Shown here piece by piece: positions 14,200 to 24,539 of a DNA stretch of 64,000 bases. A program made the translations under genes and the position numbers. Each line of letters begins with the position of its first letter. Position 1 is the first letter of the stretch. Origin of the DNA: Phylloscopus collybita (taxonomy: Eukaryota > Chordata > Aves > Passeriformes > Phylloscopidae). The stretch spans positions 8,755,001 to 8,819,000 of the forward strand of contig JAJNNQ010000013.1 of NCBI GenBank assembly GCA_027886175.1, read 5' to 3'. Under the pieces are notes generated by a model. That model worked only from the letters and a program-made list of their open reading frames with translations. It had not been told where the DNA came from and searched no databases.

Positions 14200-14853
14200 C
14201 TACAAAAACAGAAGTTTGTGTAGGGATAAGAGGTTTTTCCTCAACAAAAGGATATATTAAAAGCAAATGAATGTCAAGTAAAGAAGCTGCTGGTGGAAAT
14301 GGTTCATTCATTTCCACCAGCAGAACCTCATTTCATTGTTAAATACTCATTTAAATTACCACAATTTTACCAATTAATTACTCCTGATTTTCAGCAGTGA
14401 GAGTGAGGAGCAAATTGGTTCAAAATTGTCCTTTTAGAAATATTTATTTCAATAGGTTTTAGAAAATTTCCATTGAAGTCAAGGCATTTCTAATTTTTGG
14501 GCTCTTCTCTCCTGTCTTTATGATCACCACTTCTTGTTGGTGAGTAGTTACAGAACTGATTCAGTTCTGTACGTCCATTTTCAAAGATATTTAAACTGCT
14601 TGTGAAGAGCTTTTAATAAAGTGGCAAATATGATCTAAAATATTTTAAATCTCCATTTGATATATTCATTATATATGGAGAAATACACACATGATACATG
14701 GAGAAATATTTAATCCTTCACTCAGTGCTAGGCTTTGTTTTTACTACATCAACATTTGACTCCAATGTAGAAGAATTTCATCTGATTTGCAGAGTTCAAT
14801 CTACCTGGAAAATCCCTTCCAGCCACATAGATGAGTGTTTCAAATTGCCTTAC
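14200..14853 (-). other. USH2A: USH2A intron 59
   Basis: A 654-nt phase-1 intron. Its 3' part contains a perfect 15-bp-arm hairpin (14287-14323), 88 nt upstream of the exon 60 acceptor. Otherwise AT-rich and featureless. Confidence 0.87.
14287..14323. repeat. perfect inverted repeat (15-bp arms, 7-nt loop)
   Basis: The left arm CTGCTGGTGGAAATG at 14287-14301 is the exact reverse complement of the right arm at 14309-14323. The loop is 14302-14308. It would form a stable stem in the USH2A pre-mRNA or in DNA. Confidence 0.95.
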
Positions 14854-15012
14854 CAGTCTGGCATGCTTGTATTCTAATCTCATACAGGGTGTAGGGATCC
14901 AGGCCATCGACAAAGGCAAAATGTGCGCGTCCCACCGGCTTCACCAGCAGAGCGGGACTGCTCGCGTTTAGTAGGATGTTGTATTCCAAAGGCACATTGA
15001 CAATGAATATCC
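14854..15012 (-). CDS. USH2A: USH2A exon 59: middle of an FN3 domain
   Basis: The 159-nt exon completes Gly with GG, then encodes [40 protein letters not shown] and [12 protein letters not shown] plus one base. The C strand (LEYNILLN) and the E-F signature ([15 protein letters not shown]) are clear, with one NAS sequon. There is no methionine in frame, so it is easily missed by ORF calling; splice sites (ACAACAG acceptor, ACTG/gtaagg donor) and phase identify it. Its middle is unusually CpG-rich (seven CpG in 14908-14966). It joins exon 60 to give QACQTGGCGVGG. Confidence 0.94.
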
Positions 15013-18000
15013 CTGTTGTGACACAGAGAGGAACCAGTGATTATCTGAAACGCTAACAACAGTGCAGGACAACTTCAAAGAGCCATTCATCACATGCAAT
15101 TTTAAATGTAAACCCCCTCTGGAGGTTTTCCCTACTGCCTCTGTTGAAAACTACAATCATTTAAATATAAACTGAAACAGATCCATCTGCAGATTATAAG
15201 TGGAAGACAGACATTATGGTTCTTAGGTAAAAATCAAAATTCAATTCAGTCAATGCCTGTTTTGCAATTGCCACTTCTGGGAAGACCGACCTTATGACTT
15301 GGAACCAGGAAGCTCTTCTGTATTTTGGAGGAGTATCAGCTACTAAGCACTGCTGTTTGAATAGTCATATGATCAAACAAGTGAATTGCAACCATTCAGC
15401 AAATTATGCCTTTCTAGCCCAACAGCAGTAGCTGAGTGTAGGTTCTTAGCCTGCTTCAGGAGTAGAGTACAACAGCTTGAGCCAAGAAACATATAATTTT
15501 AAATGATGTAAAAACAAACTGTTCAGTTTTTGTTTAAAAAAAACCCTCTCATTTTTTAGTACTTGAATTCAAACATTTTCTACATCTATTCCTATTCCCA
15601 TGCTGTCAGCCCTTAGTTTTCTTGAGAAGCTGAAAAACTCAGTTCCTTCAGAAGAACAAGCTAAGCCATATACTATCCATTTAGAACAATAGGCAGATGT
15701 TCCTGGATATGCTCTTCTCTTCTTCCACATGGTGTTCCTAAGGGTTTTCGTTGATTGGTTGGTGGTTTTGTTTGATTTTTGGCTTCCTTGGGTGGTATTT
15801 TTTATTAGGAAATGGGCTGTAGTCTTCTTAATTTTTGTCCACTATAGACTGGTCTGAAAAGACAGCAGCAATTTCATAAAACCAAGGGAACAACCAAAGA
15901 AGAGTTTGTATTAAGTCTGCTTCCTTCACTCTGCAGTCACATAAGGAACAGCCTTAAGAAAGGACAAAGTACAGACTAGACAAGGTTCCTTTCTGAGATG
16001 AGTCAAGATATATCTGATTAGTAAAAGCACATTTCTCTTTCAGCACAACACCTACTTTAGATGTCACAGAGATGTCTTTGTGACTGCAACAAGGACCAGA
16101 TGCCTGTGAGGCGTTCTGAGACTTGTCCAGACCTTGAGAATCATTCCATTTGTGACTCTGGAAAACAACTCAGCTTTTTCTCCTAATTACAATTTTGGTC
16201 CTTTTCTGATAAAGCATCTACATTGATACTTTTACCCTGAAGCTACAAAGAGCATTTTTTCCACTGTTGTGCACCCGTTAGATGAGGTTTTTTAGCTAGG
16301 TATGTACGTGAATATATATAACTAAAAAAACCAAAAGTTTGCAAGAAATCAGAGATTTCAAGTTTAGTTGTGGTACTATGAACAACTGATGCACTTTGAA
16401 AGATCAGAAAAATCTTTGAAACACCATGTTTCTACAATTCTCATAAGAAAAAGAGAATATAAAAATCCCAAAGAAATAACATTCTGCTGCCTGACTAGAT
16501 GCTAGACAAAGAAAATGCCATTACACTAAAAAGCTGAAAAATAGCCCTGAAGTAGAGGCATGACTTCAATCTTATTCAACTGCTCAGCTTACAGGAAAAA
16601 CAAAGATGTTAGGAGTTGTTGGAAGAGGTGAAGGGAGAAGGAGACAAAAAATGCAGAAATTCCTCTGTAAAATTTTCCTTTTTCAGTGTAAAAGTTACAA
16701 GAAAAGTACTAAGATCTAATAATTAAGAATGGAATACCACAAATACAACTTTTTAAATCAAGGACAATGTTACACAGTAAATGTCTGTGATGTGATCTTG
16801 ACGTAGATTGGTTTTGCATCAAAGAAAATTATTTTTTGCCTGATTTTTGGAAGATGAAATGCTCCAGAAGAGTAAACTTGAGTTTGCAGTGTAAAATTTT
16901 GCCAGTAATTAAAAATACACCGTTAAAGATAAATTATTATTATTACTATTAGCAGTAGTATTTCCACCCTCTAATTGGAGAGCCTGTAAAGGATACAACA
17001 GAATATCTGAAAGAGTTTGAAATGGTACAGAGCACACCAATAGAAACCTTTTATTAATCGCTTAGTTAAGGTCCCCTTCTTCTCCAGTTCTGAAAACTGA
17101 CCAGATATTTAAGCAAAAAAACCCCATTCCTTTATGAGAGCAATGTAATTATTTTTTCTGCATGTGATCAGTGCATTAATTCTAGGCAAAAATCACCAGA
17201 CACCTTTGAAATTGAAACTATTCAGAATGCTTGATTTCCCAAGGAAGATTAAATACAAACAAGGACAGCTGAATCCAGCCATCAGTATGCAGCAAAGGAC
17301 ACCTATTTCAAAATAAATGACCTATCCAACAACATCGGACAGTGTTCAATCCATATCAGAAAGTGTTAAAAAAAGCACCACCTCACACCTGAAACACAAA
17401 ATCATAAAATACTGCTAAAAGTTGCAGTATATTAGGCATGATGCCAATAATAAATATGCTCAGGAGAAAAAAATATTCTCGAGAAGTGAAAATGAAATTG
17501 TAAATAAAATCACATATGCATCCTGAAAAATTCCAATGTCCAATGGAATCTTTCTACACTTTGATCAAATTCATTGACTATGAAGATCAAAGGATCACTT
17601 CCTAATCTGAAAAATTATAATATATACTGTTACAACACAGAAACTTGTAAAAAACCCTTTCTTTCAGAACAGCCTTCAGCATCTGCAGCCAGTCTGAAAC
17701 CACTACCTCGTGTGCTCTAATGACCGAAGGAAATGAAATGGGCATATTTGTTAAAGTCATCTGGGAAACCACACGACTTGGTTAGTTCTAGAGTTCATAA
17801 ATTTATGTCAGAATAAAAGGAACCGTAAAAGCACAAGTGAACCAATTTACCCTAAATGCAAATGGCAGTTTTGTTATTTGGTGTCAAAGTTACCAGGAGC
17901 ACAATGACAACCTGCCATAACACATTTTCATGTTCACTAAAGAACAAGGATTTAGTTGGTTAATATTCCCAGCAATACTCTTTTTCATAATTTACAACAA

Positions 18001-18891
18001 CTAGATGCTGATAGGTTATTTAACATTTATGAAGTTAAGATGTAATCAGAAAAACCCTGATTATCTTTACAAATAAAAAAGTTAAATTATTCCCTCCTTT
18101 TTTTTTTTTCCTCTGTGACTTCATTTCACAGCAGGTGCACATTTTGCAATGGGATAAATCAATCAAATGAAATCCTGGGTTTTTGTGGGCATATTTGGAT
18201 AACATTTAATGAACAATTCTGTGCAAAACTCTGCAAATTAGGTTTGACAGCTCTGTGTACTTCAAAACTAGGCTAGGTCAAAAGTAGACTTTGCAGCACA
18301 AGACACTTAAAATTGAGGGTAAAAAGCCACAGAATTACAGGCTGGTCACCCAGAATCTGTTTGAAGTTAATTGCTGAAAAATTGTTTACTATGATGTGAA
18401 ATCCAATCACAATTAAAGCAAAATAGTTAAACTTTTTCACTTATAGGAAACAATTTCTGAAATAGGAACGCCATGTCTTTTAAAGTTATATTTTAATATT
18501 TAAATTCACAAAACAATCTATTTGGCTTCCTGAGATTAACTATCTGCATTATGCTTCAAACATCCTGATGTCTCAATCTGGTTGCATCAAGTATTCCCAC
18601 CAAGATTCTGGAAGCTAACAGCTGGAGGTGCTTACTGTTTGCAAGATACAGAACTTCGGATATTGAGCGTGAAAAGCTTGTCCTACAGTGAGGTGGAGCA
18701 AACAATAACTTACTCAAAAATATCAAAAATGAGAGAATGTGACATTGGTTTATCAAAAGTCCCATTTGCTAGTCCACAAGGAACCAGGTTAATTGAGGAA
18801 GCTGTGACAAATACATGGTATTCAAATACCACGTTTGATCCCAAGAAGAATAAAGGTAGAATCCAGATTTTAAACAACTTTCATTCTAACT

Positions 18892-19389
18892 CTTGCAGCA
18901 GCCCTATTATTAGAAGGTAAAACATAAGCCAAGGCACAGACTTGTTCAACACAGCATAAAAAGGGCCCTGGTTTATTCCTCTTCACAGCTCAGTCATCTT
19001 AACTACAGCTATTCCCTGACTCTGGCTGCAGCAAGCTCCTGGTGTAGGTTTTCCTTGCAGCTTTTGACTGCTGGTTATTTCCTGCTGAACTGGGACTGCA
19101 GGGATCAGTTTGCAGATTCTGACTGCAGGTTCCAATAACAGGCCCTAACTGCAGACCCAGACTGACAGTAGTGGTTCTCTCTCCCCAGGATCCTGCTTCA
19201 TGGCTCTCTCCTTTGTGCTCCTCAAGGTTCCTCCTCCATGATAATCCTTCCCTTACCAGCTCACCCCCTCTTTTATCTCACTCACCTTTATTGGATACAG
19301 CTGTTACTCATCAGGGGCTAAGCTGCATTGGTTAAATAACATGGTTGCTGCTTATCGGGGTGAGGTCACCTGTATTCCCTCCTCCTACA
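18892..19389 (-). mobile_element. solo LTR of an endogenous retrovirus (old, non-coding)
   Basis: On the minus strand the block starts TGTAGGAGG, has a TATA-like ATAAAAG (complement at 19271-19277), an AATAAA polyadenylation signal about 300 nt further on (complement at 18972-18977) and a short U5-like tail, which is LTR architecture. A perfect 6-bp direct repeat, CTAACT, abuts both ends (18886-18891 and 19390-19395), as expected for target-site duplication around a solo LTR; six bases fits class II (ERVK-like) elements. The extreme 3' end reads CTGCAAG rather than a clean CA, so the exact end is uncertain by 2 nt. CTGCAG-containing sub-repeats lie in the middle. No gag, pol or env is seen beside it. 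Confidence 0.72.
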
Positions 19390-20593
19390 CTAACTGATAA
19401 GCAAACCTAGAGGTGGAGAGTGTTATAATATGCTGAAGAAGAAAATATTTTAATCCAGATGATCATTAATATATGAAGCAGGTATCCTAGGAGCAGAGGG
19501 CAAGATCCCATTTTAAGCATGTTCAGCTTTCAAGTTACCACCAGCAACAACTGAAGACACCCAGAAGGATCAGGGCCCCAGTGAAGACCAGTGGGGTTGT
19601 TAATGAGTTGGAATGGAGGATGGCTACCTGCCTAGCTATCAATAACATTCATGGATATACCTTGGGGAAATTATGTGGTGGTGTTATTATTCCATCTGGC
19701 TCTTCTGCCTCTATCCATGGCACTAATAGTTGGTCTATAATAATTGTAACATATCCTTCCATAGCATATCAGTGAAATGTACCCAGCCTCTGAGGTCTGT
19801 GCACTGAGAAATGCCACACAAGGTAATGGAATCCCTATTTCAGAGAATAAAGCCCTATTTTCCACAGTGAGTGAGGTTTGTCAAGTATTTTCTTCTGAAT
19901 CCATCACTTTAACCACTACTGGGCCACCTTGCTCTTTAGCTAAGTCAGGAGTTTTGAAATGCTACATAATTATAAAGTCACAAGATTTAGATATATTACA
20001 GATGCTGAAACATTATAATTAAACCATCCAAAAGGAAGGTCTGTGTAATAGGATGTGTCCATAATTAATCCTGAGGGTGATTATTTGATCCAAATTTATT
20101 ACAGCAGATAAGACAGAATGCCAAAGCAGTTCTGGTATCCACAGACAGGAAGACACTCTGAACAAGTACCTTCTCATCAAAACTTTGTGAATTAAAAGCA
20201 CTGTTTTTGACATTGAGTCTATACCAGTGAAAAGAACAGTTTTCTCTAAGAGTGACTGCCAACCCTGACAATCCTTGTAAGTAAAGGTGCATTCTATGTT
20301 TCTAAGGAAAACCTATGTTGCCTCAGTATGGCCTATTGTGAGACAAGGATTTATGCACAGAAAGGCAATAGAGCAGAAAAAAAGAAATAGTTACTCTATG
20401 TACATGGGGTACATGTATAAATGTAAATAAAGAAGGATAAGAAGCAGTAGACACTTTAGGCTAATCCTACCAAGCTGGGGATGTAAGTGACCCCAGACAC
20501 TTGTATAAAACATATTAATAGGATCTGTGCTATTCCAGAAGATCACAACTTCCAGAATAAACCTCCATCTGCATCCTCTGCAGAGGAAAAAGT

Positions 20594-20607
20594 TATATAT
20601 ATATATG

Positions 20608-20663
<56 letters not shown>
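20594..20663. repeat. (TA)n microsatellite
   Basis: About 70 nt of alternating TA with a short GTATGTG interruption near 20606-20613. It is likely highly variable in length between individuals. Confidence 0.96.
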
Positions 20664-20667
<4 letters not shown>

Positions 20668-22743
20668 CACAAAGGACCCCAGACTGAGCACTAAGCAGGA
20701 TTATGAAGGGTCAATAATTAGTTTCCTAGCTTCTGCATAGAACCATACTTCTGCCCACAGGTTTTAGCAGCATTAGCAGCATTGTAGCTTTCAGTAACAT
20801 TCAGAAACATTTCTCTGCTGTTAGTACTCCCCGTTCTTGTAAGATCAGCTAGTGGCCCTGAAGTCCTATAATAAAAGGAACGGCAAGATTTGCTTTCCAG
20901 TCTTTTTCTTAACTAGGAAGAAAAGGAACTCCATTCCAGTTGAAGCCAGGACAATACCCAACAGAAGCACAGTATGAAAATCCCCTCTTCATATTTAAAA
21001 AATCTAAATAATTAGCCCCACAACAGGAAGGCAAAGAGGAAGGGTCTAAGTTATCAAATATCCATAGAAATGAGATAAGTGTTCAAGGTATGTCCCAATA
21101 TGTGGAAGGACAGACATGTTCCTTTCCCATCTGAGGAGAATGATTTCTACATACGTGTGAATACATCAACCCTGCATCTTCTGCAGGTCCATAATGTCCA
21201 CCCTCCTCCTCATCCCTCTGATTGTGTGGTTTCAGGAACAGGCAGACCTTTGTATGCATAATCTTAATTGCAACATAACCAAATGTACTACACAGAGCCT
21301 GGCTCTCCTTGCAGGCTTGTAACCTCCTGTGAGTAACAGGAATTTAAGCAGCTGGAAAAGGTCTAGAACAAGGACAAGCTTTTCTGGGAAACACCCCACT
21401 CTTCACAGCCTGTGGTATTCCAATACATTCTTATGTTTTAAATCTATTTATAATGTTGCTGAATATTTTGTACCTTAAATTATATTTATTATCAAAACTA
21501 TAATACAGCATGAGTCACTTTCCAATAAAACCAACTGTAGATTATATGCCATTTGAATTCACCTGCCTTCTGCAGGGTTCTAAATCCTTTCAGGCAATAG
21601 GGGGAAAAGTTTAATTTAAGATTTTAATCTTTTTCATATATTATAGCATTTCTATAATGGATTTTGTGCTGCTGAAAACTAAAAGATTGACAGCTCAGGG
21701 TATTATAGATTTATTAATCATTGCTTAAATGGGTAGGGTGAGCACTGCTAAGCACTGCCACAATACTTGCAATCCCAGTCTTGAAGGCAAAGTACTTTTT
21801 CTAGGTGACTTTATTTTTAATGCCAATTGACCCTTGCTAAAAAAGGATAGATCATCTTAAATAATTAGGAAGAGGAGATATTAAAAGCTCCCATGAATTC
21901 ATTGATAACACAATGATGGCTATTATTGCAATATGCAAACATCTGAAGTTTCTAAAAAAACTGATGCAACTTTAACTGAAAAAAACCAGTATCTATAAAC
22001 TAGAAAACACCTTGTTGGAGATGAACTACACTAGACAAAAGATTGTTCATTACAAGGCTCTCATTGTCCCTCAATAAATACAGCATATAATTTTTATAAC
22101 ATCACTAAAGTGCACCAATCCCTTAATCTATGACCTATATTGATGGAAGTTCTCATAGTTTCTTGTATAAAAAAATACTGTAATTCAATTATTCCTTGTT
22201 AGCCCAGTTTTATAGCAGATGAAGGCCACCTGATCATGTTCAGAAGAGTAACTAGAGAAAAAGTACTTCTGGATCTTTGCTGACCCACCATCCTGCAAGG
22301 TAACATATCCACATAACTATGGAGCTTGGGCAAGTAAAATCCACTCAATCAGGTCAAAGATAGCACAGGATCTCTGTCACACAACCTAAAATGTTGTCAG
22401 GTTTTCCTGGTGAAAACTCAGGTTAGTATGAATAGAAGAAAAACTTATAATTTGTTGGGTTTTTCCCTCAATACTTGCACTAAATAATAGTTCAAGACAC
22501 CAAAACATGCAGGGTTTTTCTCAGGTGAACTTATAATACCCATGTCAAGTATCTAGGTCAATATTATTAAAATAATATGTCTCTAGGACACAGCAGCTTT
22601 AGATACTGGTTATTTAAATCACAAACACTAAAACCAAATATAAAGAATAAAAATATCAGAATGATTCAGCTGCCTACCTGGATATACTAATTTTTCAATC
22701 CTTTTATTTTTCTACAAAATACTACACAGAAATACATTTTTAC

Positions 22744-22901
22744 CTGGCACATTCCAAGCTAGAAATATAGAATATGCATCAATTACTGTGACATTATATG
22801 GGACATGAATTTTCTCTGGTGTTCCTACTGGTGTTTGTATAACATATTTATCACTGGTGTTGCTGCCACCCCAAGTGCTGGCTTCCAGCTGGTAAACATA
22901 T
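22744..22901 (-). CDS. USH2A: USH2A exon 58: end of one FN3 and start of the next
   Basis: The 158-nt exon completes Arg with one A, then reads YVYQLEASTWGGSNTSDKYV (F-G strands, NTS sequon), IQTPVGTPEKIHVPYNVT (linker, NVT sequon) and VIDAYSIFLAWNVP plus one base, the A-B strands of the next FN3. The domain boundary is mid-exon. The usual B-C turn P-x-NG is missing after WNVPG; the domain continues in exon 59 with a different loop. The acceptor is GTGCAG and the donor CCAG/gtaaaa. Confidence 0.95.
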
Positions 22902-23377
22902 CTGCACAAACACAAAAAAGATCAGTAGACACTGCAGTTAGAAGCTTTAGGCACATCAGTAACATAACATTTGCATTTTCACCAATTTAAAGTGAATACA
23001 ATGAGTATTACAAGTACTGCATTAGTGAAGATTTTCACATTTAGGTTTTCTTAATATGAGAAAAGTAATAGAATAATAATTATCATGGAACCTCAGATAC
23101 CAAAACTGAAATATTAATACTAAATATTATATTAAATACTAATACTAAAATTCAAATTTGCTTACATAAGTAAGAGAAGTATTGACACAAAAAGTGTCAA
23201 AACTAAATTCAGAATAACTTCTATAAAAATACCAGCAGTCACATTTGAGCCTGTATGTTCAATATGCACTGAAACATTAGATATCATGTGCAGTGTCATA
23301 TAAAACCTGAAATTCTTCAGAGTTTATTCCATGATGGAAAAGGACCTACCACTGAGCTACCAACAAAGCATCCAAGG

Positions 23378-23419
<42 letters not shown>

Positions 23420-23679
23420 AGCTTTAAAGCTTTGCTTCTTTGAATCAGAACAACCTATTCTCAACAACAAAACAAAAAATAGAAGTCCTCTGAGTCCTCT
23501 GATTAAGGTCTTTCTAACATTTGAAAGACTCCTAAAAGTGCTCCAACAATTTTCAGTAATAAAGTAATATTGTAAGAGAGTTTTCTTTTGTTCACTATAT
23601 TTTGTGCATTTCACTAACACAAATATCTATGTTTTTTAAGGCCTTTCACCTGTTACCAGAGCTCTTTAACATGCCTTAC
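22902..23679 (-). other. USH2A: USH2A intron 57
   Basis: A 778-nt phase-2 intron. It contains an A40 run (23378-23417) followed at once by the 14-bp palindrome AAGCTTTAAAGCTT, and an AATACTA-rich stretch at about 23108-23150. Confidence 0.86.
23378..23417. repeat. A40 homopolymer
   Basis: Forty consecutive A on the plus strand (T40 on the transcript strand) inside intron 57. No retroposed body or target duplication is evident beside it, so its origin is unclear. Confidence 0.96.
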
Positions 23680-23863
23680 CTACTGTTAGGCTGCAGGTTC
23701 ACATCTGTGAAATTCAGGTCTGTACTGCCACCCAGGAAAATCTGCTCTCCATCACGGAATAATCGATAATGAGTAATGAGTCCATTGGGTTCCTTTGGTT
23801 CACTCCAGTACATTTCCACTTCTGTTGAGCTGACTATGATATGATGAGGTTTTGGCCATACCC
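23680..23863 (-). CDS. USH2A: USH2A exon 57: N-terminal two-thirds of an FN3 domain
   Basis: The 184-nt exon completes Gly with GG, then encodes VWPKPHHIIVSSTEVEMYW, SEPKEPNGLITHYRLFRDGE and QIFLGGSTDLNFTDVNLQPN followed by Ser and two bases of Arg. B-strand Trp, the P-x-NG turn, C strand and the E-F start (LQPNSR) are all present, with one NFT sequon. The donor is AGTAG/gtaagg. The reading frame hits TAA immediately past the boundary, which confirms it. The acceptor is AATAG after a T/A-rich tract. Confidence 0.95.
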
Positions 23864-24431
23864 CTATTAAAATCAAAATGACACTATTTTAATCTTATGA
23901 CAGAAACTCAAAGGTGGTTGGTTTTTTTGGTTTTTTTTTTTTTCTTTTCCTGTACTCATGCTGCTGTTTCCAGCAATGTAATGAAACCATAAGACACTGC
24001 CAGGGAGAATGACAGGATTTAACACACTTTCTGTATTTATCCTATAACAAATGCAACCAGTTAGACAAGGTAAAGATTGATGGAGAACAAGGCCAAAGGC
24101 TGCAGCCGTTATAAGCCCAGTAGCCTCTGCATATTTATTTGTGGTTTAAAAAAATATTCATCTTCTAATTCTAACTTTGTTAATGCAACTAATGAGCTTA
24201 GAGGTGAATTTGGGAAAATTTTCACAAAAAGAAAGTAGAAATGCAGTGCCAGGCAGTAAAGAGAATGTGGCAAGATACAAAAACTCTAAGAGAAATAGAT
24301 TCCCCTGTGTAAATTTCTACATGATAGCTTGATGGATGACAGCAGAGCTGTGCACCTTGTTAATCCATCAGAAAATACAAGCCCGTATGACCATCTCTTT
24401 GCAGTGCTATAAGGATGACTGTCTCCCTTAC
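23864..24431 (-). other. USH2A: USH2A intron 56
   Basis: A 568-nt phase-1 intron with a T-rich run at about 23918-23948. Nothing else of note. Confidence 0.86.
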
Positions 24432-24539
24432 CATGAGGAGCAGCTTGTAAAGTTTGACCTGAAAGTGGTTGGCTGGAAGCACACCCAGCAGATGTGCATG
24501 CAATAAGCACAAAGCTGTAATTAGTGTATGGCTGCAGAC
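24432..24539 (-). CDS. USH2A: USH2A exon 56: C-terminal third of an FN3 domain
   Basis: The shortest exon in the window (108 nt). It completes Gly with GT, then reads LQPYTNYSFVLIACTSAGCA and SSQPLSGQTLQAAPH, ending one base into Gly. It carries the E-F signature LQPYTNYSF with a glycosylation sequon (NYS), the CTSAGC pair and the G strand with a QTLQAAP linker, a motif repeated as QTLEASP in exon 61. The acceptor is TTCTAG and the donor CATG/gtaagg. Confidence 0.95.

Larger units (their letters stand above)
15013..22743 (-). other. USH2A: USH2A intron 58
   Basis: A 7,731-nt phase-1 intron. It holds a probable solo LTR (18892-19389) and a long TA microsatellite (20594-20663). Sequence at 19396-20340 next to the LTR has several short ORFs on both strands that I could not assign. 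The rest is ordinary AT-rich intron. Confidence 0.83.

Noticed and set aside
20391..20687. ORFs encoding alternating Ile-Tyr on both strands
   Set aside because: Direct translation of the (TA)n microsatellite.
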